A stretch of DNA of 64,000 nt from positions 4,954,832 to 5,018,831 of the forward strand of contig OY365810.1 in NCBI GenBank assembly GCA_959347315.1, written 5' to 3'. Positions 37,753-52,200 of this stretch are shown here, one piece after another (the first letter of the stretch is position 1; each line of letters opens with the position of its first letter). This stretch comes from Bimastos eiseni (Eukaryota; Annelida; Clitellata; Crassiclitellata; Lumbricidae). The notes below the pieces were generated by a model, which saw only the letters and a program-made list of their open reading frames with translations, was not told where the DNA came from and did not search any database. Both the position numbers and the translations under genes were made by a program.

Positions 37753-40700
37753 GTGAGTATAAAACGACGCATTGGCGTGGGGAGGGTTTCACCGAGAGGC
37801 GCTATTTGAACTGTTATTTTAGCAGCTGTTTCTGTATGTATATTTTTTGCTGAGAGGCACTATTACATGAAGCGTGGATTTAGTTAGCTCAGCTCTTACT
37901 GTATAGAACTTCATATGGCGCTTCTTGGAGAAAACTTCTCATTAATGTTCCATGACTGATTATATCACACCAATAAAATGTCATGCACACTGGATAAGCC
38001 AGATTCCCAGAGATTTTTGATGACCAAACCATATTCATCCGTTCGTTCGTTCTTTAGTTCAATAATTCATTCAATCTTTCTCTCTTTCTTTTATTCATTC
38101 ATTCAATCCTTCATTGATTCATTCTTTCGGTGGACAATATAATTTTCGCTTTCGCCTCCTTCACCCCTCCATAAGCACCATCGTCATCATCATTATCATT
38201 CTAGCAATAATTATCATCACATCAAGAGCCGGCTCAAATAGGCTAGGTAGGCAGCCGCCTAGGGGGCCAAATTTTAAGGAAAATCTTTTGTTCGGGAATA
38301 AAAATCTATGATATTACAAAACAGCAATCATTGAAATTGTCTAAAATTGACTTTGTTGTTCCAACAACGATATTCAATCTCCTATTTAACCGGCTAACAT
38401 CCGAACCGGAACTTTTAACAGAATTGCTTCGAGACACGTGTGGCATCTAGATGCAAAGCTTGCAACCAAGGAATGTGAAAAAGGAACGTTGGTTCCATTA
38501 CGAGTCACCAGATGGATCTGTGGTAAATTCACAGAAAATATTTAAGCAATTTTGTTGGTCTGTTGTACAGCGGTTTATCAACTGACACTCCCTGTAGCTG
38601 TTGCATGAAAGAACTGGGCTTTTCGAAACTGAAACTTATTAAAAAATCATATGCGAACGACGATGACACAAAATTGTTTTGCTATCGCAGCAGACATTGA
38701 CCTCACTTTGTTTGTTGGTGAATTTGCAGAAGCAAACAGCAAGACGGGTTAACATAGACCTACACAAGGAACTTTCATTCATTTACTTAATATCATCTGG
38801 CCTTAATCACATATAACTACATAAGTCTTATAATTACACAAAACGACATCATGAACACGTAGTTATCCTTTTTGTTTTCTCAACGCCTATTTCTTCTCGA
38901 CGGGCTTTGCGAACTGACAGCGCTTATGAACGGTTCACCCTACTTGAGGCGCTTTATAAATAGTCCTGCTGAATTATAATACCATATAACATTTAAAACC
39001 CGCAGTCGATGTGCTCCGTGCAGCGCATGTGCCTGACCCCAAATTTATCAAATTTTACTGTTCGTGAACTCAGTAAGAGAGAGTGGGTGCTTTGATAAAT
39101 AACTGCCGAGGGAGTCAAATTACCTGAGGACGGCTCTGATCATATCCCAATCAATGTCATTATTCTTCTAACTGGGGCGCAGTGCATAGTTTGAGCGCGT
39201 GTTTGATGCAGCAGCTGGGCCTGTTGGTTATATGCAAGACGTGCTCCACTGGCTTCCTGTTTCCCAGCGCAGTGAAGTAAAGATCTCGGTCTGGCTCTTG
39301 TGATATCAGTTTTTAAACGCCCCAGCCTACGTGAGTTTTCTTGCCCTACCTCTGGTGAGTCAGAGTTGGCTGCATTCAGAAATTTTCTTTTTAATCTGAG
39401 CTTTGAATACGTGGGTCCTACCAGCTGGAATAACCTCCCTTTTCTCCCTCTGCTACCTTCCGGAGGCGCCTGAAGATTTTCCTATTCTTCGCTTAGCTAT
39501 GTGTTGAATCGTGAGCGTCTCTGATATCATGATGATCGAGCCGCGCTATATAAGTATTACGTTACCTTACATTCGTTCTGACCCTAATGGTGAACTTGTT
39601 GATCTTCGTTGTGCGCACTTCAACGACGCAATGTCGTGTATTTTCTGTGGTTGGACCGACCACAACGAAAAACTCTTCCTCAGATCAGCGTTTTCTTTTA
39701 GTTAGATTCTCTGTGTGGACAATTTTAAAAGCATAGTAAAACTACTCTTTATAGCGCGATTTGGGATGGACGGCGGACGCGCATATGAGTACGGTATCTA
39801 TGAGAATGAATGAATGAAATAATATTAGCAGATACAGAATTATATTCATTGACATCGTCAAATATTTATCATCATCATAGTCATAATCATGATGATAATC
39901 ATGATCATCGTCGTCATCGTCATCGTTGTCATCGTCGTCGTCGTCATCATCATCATCAACAACAACATCATCATCATCATCATCATCATAATCAGTTAGA
40001 GCCACCACCCAGTTTGCTTATTGCCTAATCTCCCAGCATCATAATCTTGGTTCTATCTCTTTCTCAGATCCGGACGAACCCTTTCCGGCGACGAGCTTCA
40101 TGTCCTGGGACGTAGAGTCGCCGGTTGCTCTGTACATGGCCGGCACCGGACCTTTGGCTCAAACGCCGATCACCGTTATGACTGCCCTCCACAGGACTGC
40201 CGTTAAACATGCAAATACACCAGCCTACGGTAAGACCTACGAAGAATACTGCGCGGGATAAACAGTGTAAGCTATCTTCTTAAATTATGCTGGAACATAA
40301 GACCAGCGTTTCCCAAACAGTTTACTGCAGAACTCTAGGCAAGACAAGGGTTCCGTGGAAACGTTGGGTTTCAACAATAGGATTCAACATCATTTTAAAT
40401 AAATTATACGAATTTTTCGTAGGAGGCTTTTTGCTTAATATCTGTGTAGGCCTACAGCTGTATTTAAAAAAGAATACATTTTTGTCATTGACATCGAATT
40501 TTGTGTTGGTATTATTCTAAGCTAGGTCTACACCTATTTACTATAAATGTCTGCATTCTTAAGAATTTTGTGCCTACAGCAGGATACGTGTTTTGATGAA
40601 AATTAGCCATACCCTAGCTTACAAGGTCATTACTGCAATTGCAGATATAACTTTTACACCGCGTATTAGATTTCTTTATTAAGATGACCCACACGCATAC

Positions 40701-43700
40701 AAGCAAGCGCTTACCAGAATCATTGTACCATGTGTTGCAAATGCGTCTGTTCCATGTGTAGGTGTCAAGGTAGACGGTGCATGGCAGACGATTACTTTTC
40801 AACAGCTGTTCAAGACCGTAAATCAAGCAGCGAAGGGATTGATCAAGGTGAGAAACCAGCGAACGAAACCGTGGGATGAAAATTATGAAGAAGATATCAA
40901 GTGAATAGTATTCACATGCTTTCCGTTTAAGAGCTTTCACGTGCCCGTATTTACGTTTATACCAGGACGATTAATGTAGCGCATTTTTAGGGTTATGTGT
41001 CCATAGTCCGAAGGTTCGATAGTCCGAAGGTTGGATGGTTTGCGGTCGATAGCTGATTAGAATGCCGTATTAATTGTAGCTGGATTGATTAAAAGAGCTA
41101 CGTTTGGCTAGAAGCTGGATTGCACCATTCTTTTCATTCATCCAACTTCCATTTAGGCATTATTCTTTTATATCAATCCAGCTCCTAGTTTTACACATTC
41201 TTTTCATCAATTAATCTAGTTTCCAATTAAATAAATGTCGGAGTATAGAGTCTACGGACTGTCGAACTTTCGGACTATCGAGCTTTTGGCGTCTCACATA
41301 AGCGCAGTAGGCCTACACATCGACTACTTTAACTGTTCCAAGCTATTGCCTTTTACTACAGCGCATATGTGCTACACTGGGTCAAGGGCAACAGTTGATG
41401 AAATGTTTTGCCTCGATTCTCTACAGTATGTGAGATTTTGGTTTGAGATAATAGCTTAATATTCGTATTTATTTGAGCTTTGATAATTCGGGTCAAGGGT
41501 TAGAAATTGATAGGGATAAAAGGCTATATGAAACACGATGGAATGCATGCATAATAATATGTTGGCTACAACATATTAATGTGCGATGATAGGTACATTA
41601 GAATATACCACAACGAGTAATTAAACAATTAGTTGATCACTATATAATTAAAGAAATAAGTAAGTTAATTGTCAACAAATTAATGATAGGCTACTATACG
41701 ATGAATGAAAATGTATGTATTTATATACACGGTGGTTCAATAAAAAGTAAGCCAAACTGTGACTACAGATTGTTAATTTTATAAACAAATATTACTATAT
41801 GTTATTAATAATAGTTTCAGAAGTAAAAAAACACAAGTTTACTTTTTTAAATGACTTCTGGTTTTTTCATTTCCTGCTGAAAAAGGCAGTCGATATTACG
41901 ATAGAAAACATAAACAAAAACGTTGCAATTTCTGTAAAAATGCGTTATGGTGAAGAAGATTTACACATGATAAAATGTTTGAGGGAGTCCACAAATTACA
42001 GCAACCGTCAATTTTTTCAGAAAAACATTTAACTAGAAGCGGATTAGATAAATTGCATAGAAAAATTAGGGTAACAGAGTCAGTCGACCGCGTCATTGGT
42101 AGTGGCAGCCGAAGGTCATCTTGCACTGAAGGAAACGTTGTCCTTGTCGGAGATCTTATTGTGAGTCACAATATCTTCTACCTATTATCAGAATCTAGCC
42201 GCAGAAGACTGTTTTCTTTTTCAACAGGACAGTGCCCCAGCCCACATAGCCATGAAAACCATAGAAATGCTAACAAGAGAGACATCAGACTAAATTTCTC
42301 CCACAGTATGGTCTGCGAACAGTCCATATTTAATTCCTGTCGACTAGAAAGTGTGAAGCGTAATGCAAGGGCGAGTCTACCAGACAGCAATCCATTATGT
42401 AAACGATCTGAAGCAAGGCTTGTTGGAAGTGTGAGATGGTCTGGATCAGAGGATAATCGACGACGCTGCTTTCCAGTGGCGCCTAGCACCATCAGGCTTG
42501 TGTGCAAGCAGAATGAGAACATTTTGAACATTTTCTTTAATTAAATAATCGTATCATGCTACTGAGAGTTTCTTCACGAATATATTAAAGACTGTTTTTC
42601 TGTTAGAAGTACTTTGTTACAAAATATAAAAGAAAATTGTCAGGGATTAGAGATATAAACAGTTTGGCTTACCTTTCATTGAACCTCCATGTAGATGAAT
42701 ATTGTGTCATTGGTAATCGTTCGTTGTTTCAACTAAGCTGGGATTGGACAGATACAACGTCGTTGTCATCCTTGGCTACAGCTCAACGGAATGGGTCGTC
42801 AGTCATCTCGCTGCCATCTTTGCTGGGTAAGTTCAGTCTCTAGTTAATACTACTACAGAGAATTTGTATAGCGCTCTTCAGAATTATTCGACTAAGGAGT
42901 GCTTCTCCTTGCACTAGCCTATTTTATTATAGTGCTAAGTGTTATAATGTATTAAATTTTACATCATTTGACTAGATACTACACTGTAAGATGGAAGAGT
43001 CATTAGTGATGGGAAGACGCACACACGAGGAACCAGCCAACGGATTCCCGTCGAATGAGACAGGTAGCATGGGTGTTCAGAGTCTCTGGGCCAAGTTGCG
43101 TTGATATGGTATAGAGCAACGACAGGTGACGATGATCGCAAAGACGGTGACGATGTCCCTCACTGGTGGAAGATTACGCACGTCCGGGCTATTCGTCAAA
43201 GCGCATTTTATTAGCAATTTCGTCGTGTGTCGGTCGATAGATTGAATAGCCAGCTTTGCCTAACGGTCGAGATCACTCCTTTGATTCAAGTCTACTGCAG
43301 CGTTTCCCAATCTTCTTTGACCTCGGTACCCTTTTGATCTCACTTTAGTTGGCGGAACGCCCGTCCAAAACTAAACATATTCTGATATAGGCGCAAACGC
43401 TTGATAGTACAGACATTATTGTAGGCTTAGACCCTGATTGAATTACTAATGACACAAATATTGATGACAATGACATAAGAATTCTCACGCATACGGCCTA
43501 TAAAGTTATAGGCCTACACAGATGTTAAACAAAAATTGTCCTATGAAAAACTCCTATAATTTACTTGAAATTGTTTGATGCCTTTTGTCTACAAGGACAT
43601 TTTTCCGTGGAACCCCACAGTTTGAGAAACACTGGTCTATTGCAATTGTTTGTTGCCATTTGGTAAATAACCGTTGTATTTAGTGGAATATCGGCGTCGA

Positions 43701-46700
43701 TGCATGTGACGAGTAGTGATGAGGATTGTCAGCTCTTTGCTGAGCAAACCAAGAGTCGTATAATCATCGTTGGATCTGCAAAGGAACTCAAACGAGTCCT
43801 CGTCTTTCGCAGTCGACTCCAACACCTGCTGGCCATTGTACAGTGCAACATGAAAGACTTCGTTAAATCAGAAGACATATATTCAGTAATATACACGTCT
43901 ACTCAACCTATTCATACCTGTCAGTAAGTTTGTAGGCGAGTATACATGTATGTATGCATGTATTGTTGTGTATGTATGTATGTACGTACGTACGTATATA
44001 TGTATGTATGCATGTATGTATGTATGTATGTATGTATGTATGTATGTATGTATGTATGTATGTATGTATGTATGATTGTATGTATGTAGGGGCGCGTAGA
44101 GTAATGGAGATCCCGCTGGGGCGTTGAGTTGAGGAACCAAGTTCGATAAAAATATCCCCCCGTAAGGTTGACTAGTCCTTCTCTCGTTAGGCGGCGGCGT
44201 TTGTTAAAATAAGATGCATAGCGTAATGGACGCCTTGCATGGCTTCCTACAGTTATATTCGACTCATGTAACAACTTATCAACTTTCATTCATACCGTAC
44301 TTGCAGTCAGTCTGCAGTGTGTCAGTTTAAAATTTAACGGAAATCATCATTATTGGTATGTAGCGTACGTATGTAGGCCTATTCATGTATGTGTGTGAAT
44401 GTATGTAATGTGCATGTGTGTTTGAATATATGCATGTAGACTATGTAGGCTAGAAAATTATGTATACATGTTTGCGTCAATAGTGTGGAGTGACGACGTT
44501 CATGTTATAAGAATAAGAATTTGTAGTTTGTGCAACTATTATTATTATTATTAAGCTGCCTATCTAAGTCTACGAGGAGTAAAGGAGTTAAAATTTTAAA
44601 GTGAATCTTTAAAGAACATTGTACAAGGTTTGAATTCGAATGGATTTGTACGAATACAAATCACTTTGTCAGATTCTTGGTTTACGCTGTGGAAATAGTG
44701 TCGACAAATGGAAGAAAACTGATGATTTTTAGTTCATTAAGTTGAAAACTCTGATATGTTTTGAACAGTGGGACGAGTTGCTGGAAATAGGCCAGGATGT
44801 ATTGTCCGAAGTTCTTCATCATCGAGCCATGCAGCAGGCTCCAAACGTCTGCTGCTCTATCGTTCAAACGGTAAGCGAGTATCTAGTTGCTACCAAAAAT
44901 AAATCAGTAAATTCCCTTTTGGCGCAGTTCAATAATGTAATGGGTCGATCTTTTGCCAACAACGGTGACTAACATCAATTTATATTCTACAGACTAAAAA
45001 CTATTAAGCACTGTCATCTGGATATCTATCTTGAATCATACACATCGAGCCACCGAAAGAAATCCCGGACTCTAGGCAGAGCAGTCATAAAAATCCGGGC
45101 CCCTAAGCTGGGAAACCTAGTACTCTGTCTTTGGACTCAATTAGAAAATTTAAAGTACGGACCCTGCCTGGGCAGCTAAAAAAACCGCCCGGTAGTAATA
45201 ATAATCATATTATAATCATAACTATTATGACTCTTAGTGATGGTAATAATGGAGAATGGAAGAATGCCTGAACGAACAAACCCCCAGGTATAATATGCAT
45301 GTACCTGCGAGTACACATCGGATTGATAAGTTTAAGCATTCAAACGATCCAATATTCAGAGTGTCGTAAACGTGTATATCGTAACATTTCGTCTGTAGAT
45401 TGGTACCGCCGCTGCTCCGAAATCTGTGCTCCTGTCTCACGATAATGTAAGTCTACAGAAAAAGACATCTACTAAAGTCCACGAATATTAATACTAATTT
45501 AAATATGAGCAATTGACCATTAACATAAAATTGAATATTTTGTCTTGCGTTTGACAATTACGGGCTTGGCTTGGTTGCAGCCTGCATTATGCGACACGAT
45601 TGTAGTTAAACGCTAACAAATATTGTGCTTGAAAAGCTTCGACTAAATTTACGCCGAAGCTTTCATTGTAGGCAGGTGAAAGAGTTAGAGGTAGGCAATG
45701 GGCAATCTTACTCAACTGGTCTGACAGTTTTTCCTACCGCGTAGGCCCCTACAATATTCCCACACTGCTACGATAGGTAGATATAAGTCATCTGGAAAAC
45801 TGAATTATGCCCACCGTCGCCAGTTGTGGGTCGTCTCACTATGTCACTTTTCTCTTTAATTACATAGGGTGAGAATGTAGGTTTTATTTTTGCTCTGAGG
45901 TTCTTGTGATCAATTTCGAACTGAAATATTATACCCAAGATAGGAAATCAATCAGAAAGGTTATCACTCGCTACGGGACGACCATGGAAAGGTGGCATCA
46001 AAGACCCCGCCGGTAAAGCGATGGATTTTAGAAGCGTTGCTGTTGATCGTTAAATTCAACTCATGCATAGCTGTAACAACTTGTTATCATTCGTTCAAAC
46101 TAAGTTTTTTATCAACCAGCGGTTTTTCAGTTTTCAATCGAACGAAATTTTTACGATCGTGCTACGGAAGAGACCATAGTTAGTTCCACCTGCGTGGTGT
46201 CTTTTGCTTTAGGTGACCTGGGTATCGAATTCAATCGGCCGATACCTGAGCATAAAGGACGCGGATGGCGTGACCGTGAGTTTCATGCCATTGAGTTGCA
46301 TCGTGGCTCAAATCATGGATATCTACATTCCGATCCGATTTGGGATCACTGTGTATTTCGCTCCAGAAACTGCCATTCAGGTTTACAAATGATCTACTCT
46401 CTGTTTTCTTACACAGTTGCTCACAAGTTAGGTTTACGGTTGTGAGACGGTGATTCAGTAATTCGTTCATTCATCCTGGAATTTATATAGCACCTTTTCA
46501 AGAGATCTACCCGCATGCGCTCTCTGTGATAATAATTCGTTGCAATTATTTATATCTTTATTATTTTTTTATTATTATAATTAGTAGTAGTAGTAGTGGG
46601 AGTAGTGGTCGAAGATGTAGTGCTGGGAGTAGAAGTAGTAGTGGTAGTGGGGAAGTAGTGAAAGTGGTAGAAGTTGAAGTTGTGTAATTAGTAGAAGTAG

Positions 46701-49139
46701 TAGTAAAAGTGGGAATAGAAGTGATAGTAGTGTCATTAGTGTGCATTTGTTAATATGCCTCGAAATTTAAAAAAACTTAGCCTGCCTCTGCTATCTGAGA
46801 ACTATTGATGCTAATAGACTAAAATTTGATGAAATTCATTGACTCCCTCCGTATCCATGTTCGCATACAGTTTTACATTCTCAGTTTAATCTTCAAAGAA
46901 GACTCAGTGGGGTCTTGCCCCGAGATACCTAATTGACGCCATACTTCAGCCTTTCCAGCGTCCTTCCCCATTCACTTCGCTCTTTCAACAGACTTGACCT
47001 CTTGGTTCCTCTAATTAGAACATCTGCAGCTCAATTGATCCCTCTCTGTAGACTGCGCTTTCTCAATCTGTTCGCTCTTTTTTATTCCTTTTCCTCCTTT
47101 GCTTTTCTCAAAATCTACTTCTTCTCGAGGTTACTTACGCACTTGCATCGTTTCTGAACGGTTCACCCCACTGGATGCGCTGTATAAATGCTTAAATAAA
47201 AAATAATATCATGCAACTAGTTCAGCTTTGTGGGGATACCTTCTTTCTTAGCCCAAGGATTGTTTATATCCTTATTACCTTTTTTCTCTTCCCATCTCCT
47301 CCTTTTCCTATTCCTTTACATCCACCTCTTCCTTCGCATTCTTCTTCTACCTTTTCATTCCATTCTTCAATTCATTTTTCATCGCATTGGGCATTATTTC
47401 TTTGTCAAAAGAATGACCTGTAAGTCGATCATTGTCGCACATCGTCGGTTCAGACTATTACTATTACTATTATTAGTATCGGCTGTTCTTTGCATTTAAA
47501 ATTGTTTTATGACGCACATCCGGCTATATGCTGCATGTGCTCCACTGGCTCCCCCTCAAACAGCGAATCTCGTACCGTATCATCTCTTTGGTATGGCGGT
47601 CCTTGCTAGGTCTCGCCCCTGCCTATCTTCGCAATCTCTGTTACTCTACTTTGAGTTTACTGGGTCGCCGCTCTCTACGCTTACTGGGTCGCCGCTCTCG
47701 ACGCTCTACTGAGCGAGGCATGCTCATTGTCCCATTTGCCCGTAAAACTACCAAACAGAATCGTGCCTAGCCCTTCGCTCTGGAACAGGCTCCCGTTGGC
47801 GTTACGGTTGTCACCAAGGGTCCACTCAGACTCATTTTATACGTGCCTTAAAACTGTTCTTTTTAAACGTGCTGGAGTCTAGAGCGCTCCTGAGTAGTAG
47901 CCTTGAAGGGGCGCTATATAAATCTCTGTAATGAATGAATGAATGAATGAATTGTCGATCCCATTTAGGGATCCGTCTTCGACACCGTACAACATATTCG
48001 TCCCACTATCTTCTGGTCGGCAGGCAGACTGTACGACGTTCTTATGGACGCCATGAAAGGTTCTTGGTCTAAAAACGTCCTAAAGAATATGCTCATGAAA
48101 TTAGCGATCAACATCGGTCTCAGAGGATATTTCACCCGAGTCCAGAGGTACAGACATCGATCATTCAAATCATCAATTACAACGTCATGAGTAGTTATAA
48201 TCAATCGATCGTTTAGCGTGTTTTATTCAGTAATCCAGCATCAAACAGACTATAGGCCTACACAATTCTCAAGTAATCCGAACTAGTTGCCGATCCCTAA
48301 GAAAAACCGAATTATGAACCGTATGATGTTAGGATTACCAAATAGTAGGTAGAACTATGGAAAATCAGCATTTTTATTACTGTTCTTCCACAGATCAATA
48401 ATTATTTTAGCTAAGCATTTAGAAATTTATGATGGACTTAGCTACCCTTAGCTAGTCAATAAATCATGTGATACAGGTTAAAACCTTTATGTCCATGTTC
48501 GTTGACAGTTTAAACACTAGAATGCAATATCAATAGTCAAATTGAGAAACGAATAAAACTGGTCAAATTAGATAATTAGCCCATCCATGACATTAAAGTA
48601 ACCGAGCAATGACAGTAGTTATATATAAACCGAATAAAGTTTTATGCATGCGAATCGATGTGTGCGTGATTCGCGGCACTCAATCGATTAGTGTTTTATT
48701 CTGTAGGCATAATTCAGCATCAAACATGATAATTATAGGCCAACACAATTAATCCGAATTAGTTACCGATCAATAAGAAAAACCCAATTACGGACCGTAT
48801 GTTGTTAAATGTGATTGACTCTGCAGTCAATCTCAGCCAGTTGGGTGGAATATGGCGAATTCCGTCGTATGCAACCGAATACGAAAGGAGTTCGGACTGG
48901 GAAGATGTGCAGAGTTTGTGTTGACTGGAGGGTCAGTCAGAACAGATGTCTGGAACTTCTACTACGGACTCAACATGGATCTTCTGATGTCCTACGGAAT
49001 GACTGAATCAACAGGTAAAGCATAGTAATTATATTGTATAATAATAATATTAATAATAATAATGATAATAAAATAGTAATAATAATAGTAAAAGGCGTTA
49101 TAAACACATGAAATATTTTTACATTACACCACATCACAG

Positions 49140-49196
<57 letters not shown>

Positions 49197-49249
49197 TATA
49201 ATAATAATATTGATTGTATTGTATGTAGGTCTCTTCTTCACCTTCTTTA

Positions 49250-49280
<31 letters not shown>

Positions 49281-52200
49281 CTTCATTTAATTCATCTTCT
49301 CTTCTTCTTATTTTTTTCTTCTTCTCATTCTTTTTCTATGTCTATGTCTTCTTCTACCTCTTCATTTTCTACTTCTGTCCTTTCTTCTTACTCGTTTCTT
49401 CTTTTCGTTTTCTACACGTCTTCTACATCTTCCTCCTGTCCATTTCTTCTTATTCTTTCCTTCTTCGTTTTCGTCTTCCTCTTCATCTTCTTTTCTTGTT
49501 TTTTTATTTTTCATCGTCTTTTCTTCTTCTTTTTTCTTCTTCTTTTCTGCTCATTAGTCTTCTTATCCTTCTTCATCTTCTTTTCTCGTTTTTTTATTCT
49601 TCATCGTCTTTTCTTCTTCTTTTTTCTTCTTCTTTTCTGCTCATTAGTCTTCTTATCCTTCTTCATCTTCTGTTTCTTCTTTTTCTTTTTCTTTTCTTCT
49701 TCTTTTTCTGCTGCTGCATCCTCATCTTCTGATAGTTTTCCAGTTTCCACCCTCAGTCGGTTTTAACGTCAAACTCGTCTCAACGACCACGGACTTGTTC
49801 CTTCAGTCTCTTGTGTCCATCCATGCATCATCATCATCGTAATCATCATCCAGTCCAATCCACTTTCTCTGCCCTCCTTCTACTATCTACCTCCAGAGAA
49901 TATTCCTCAACCACCATTTGTACTACATTTCGTTTATTTCATGCATTCTAACACATTTTCCACCCTCTTTATATCATGCATTCTTCTAACGCAGTTAGTT
50001 CATGGCGCCTTCATGACCTAGTGCGTTCGCTGTAATTGTAATGCATTCAGTTCGGTTCGTAGGGGCAGCCAATTTAGCAAAAGGATCATAAAAATATTGT
50101 TTTTAAATTGATAAATGAATCAATAACATTGGTTACCATGCATAGTTCTATAGTTTGAGTACCTTTGAATGTAAGGCATTGCAACTTAGCCTACTTATAT
50201 TATTCAACTCTAACTTCTAGAAAAAGTGAATTATTTGTTATAATTAATTACTTTGATTAATCTGATCAGATGATCCCCTTGAGATCGTGCACTTGTTTCA
50301 ACGTCTCTTGAGTCCATATGACCCAAAGATTCAATGCAGTAGCATTCAGACGCACGCACAAACAGCCCACAGGAATTGACAACTAACGCGTATATAAAAA
50401 CCGATACAAAATGCACGGAACAACTGACAATAATAATAGTAATAGTAATAATAAAGATAATAATAATAATTGAGTATTACCATTGGTATTATAATAACTA
50501 ATCCTAACAACCTTCTAAATAAATCATCTAAATGTTGATCACTTTTTTATTGACCGGCCCTTAGTGCATTGGGCCCTGTTGCAACACTCTACTGCACACG
50601 TGCTGTGGTTGCATTCTAGGGCAGCACACGATTTCACTGACTGATCGTCATCGACAGCGATCAGTTGGTTTAGAGATTGACGGATGTATGACACTGATTG
50701 ACAAACATGACGATGACGAAGTCGGTGAGGTCAGTTGGATACCCTACTTTCTCTGTTTGTAATACTAGCTTGGGAGCCCAGCGTTGCCCGAGTTGAGACA
50801 GGTTTTTGGCCGTTGGAGAGCAGGAAGACCAACTTCTCTACTGGGTGTCCAGGGTGTTCCGCGCGAATGGCGAAGATTTCGTCGAGTGAACAGCTGTAAA
50901 AGTGTGGAAATGCAAAAACGGAATTGTGCATAGACACTGATGCGTATAAAGTACATTCTCAATGTGCAAATGCGCTTGTGATTAAGTTAGTGCCCTACGA
51001 TTAGCGTTCATTGCTTCCCCTTGTACTTTTACTGTGCATCTGCATCCGCATTGAACATCAAATGCTTCATTATCTTTTTGATCGATTGCTCTAACCATTC
51101 GTAGAATAAAAACAAATAATAATTATAGCATGGAGTTACATTATAGGAAACTGTAGCCGCAAAACTTTTATATGTAAAATCACTATTTAATTACTATATT
51201 TTTACATTGCTTATTTTCATGACATAAATCATAGAAAAGCAGTTCATTAGTAGATGCAACGTGTAATATGACACTGATCTCTTACTTTTATTTCTTGAGT
51301 TGGTATAATGTACATCTAGGAGACTAATAGATTTCCGGTAACTTCCCAGTTCACATAATCATTTATTCGAAAATGCTGTTTGGTGGGCGTCTTTGCACAG
51401 AGTCCTAGCAGCATGCTCGGACCCGCAGCCGTCGGAGTAGAGACCCAGCATGCTAATTGATTGCACCACTTCTGCTTAGCATAAGACAGAATTCCTGAGA
51501 GATGGTTGAGCACTTTTGTCTCAATTAATGTGATTGTCTACAGTTGATGCTCAAAGGACGCAACATCGCAATGGGTTACTTGGACATGAAAGACGAGACA
51601 GCGGAGATGTTCACTGCGGATGGATGGTTTCGAACGGGAGACTTAGGCAAACGAGACGAAGATGGGTTTCTTTACGTCGTCGGAAGAATTGACCGCAAGT
51701 ATCATTCTATGTATTAAGTAAGGTTTCAGTCTTATCAATAAGTATCGTTAACAGGAATTCGGAGAATATTGGTTTTCGTTTGGATTTTAGAAGTCTGCTG
51801 AAGTATGCTGCGATATACAAGAGGTGTGCAACTGTTCATACGCTTGGCAGAGCATGTATTGATTATTAGCTCTAAATTAGTCATGAAGAACTGTAGGTGT
51901 GGCCATATAGAGAATAAGATGTTGCCTTCAGCGGTGTTTGGATTTCAGAGCGTTGATTTGTGGTGGGTTAGTGTAAAGGGACCGTCGAATTACATTAGCG
52001 ATTTTCTTGGAATTGAAAGAAGTTATGTCTGAAAAGTAGCCAGATTGTTTCAAAGTGAACTGATGGCTACGTACTACCATAGTTAAACTGCCTTTATATG
52101 AATTACGATAACTATTAAGAAAGTTTCTGGTCAAATGTCTTGTGCCTTTGAAAACGGTTTTACGTATAGAAGGCATAGATAGATGTCATACATTGTTCAT

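Noticed and set aside
39742..40028. Poly-Asp (minus) and poly-His (plus) frames
   Set aside because: Artefacts of the ATC/GTC trinucleotide array.
43883..44289. Minus frames with Thr-Tyr-Ile-His repeats
   Set aside because: Artefacts of the TATG microsatellite.
49108..49766. Poly-Ile and Phe/Ser-rich frames of up to 142 codons
   Set aside because: Artefacts of the AAT array and TTC tract.
50731..50962. Overlapping minus frames with [16 protein letters not shown]
   Set aside because: They look like a repeat remnant, but I could not name the family, so no gene is claimed.
51694..51730. Strong-looking GTAAGG donor at about 51719
   Set aside because: Using it places an in-frame TAA before the junction; the GCAAGT donor at 51695 keeps frame and aligns without gaps.
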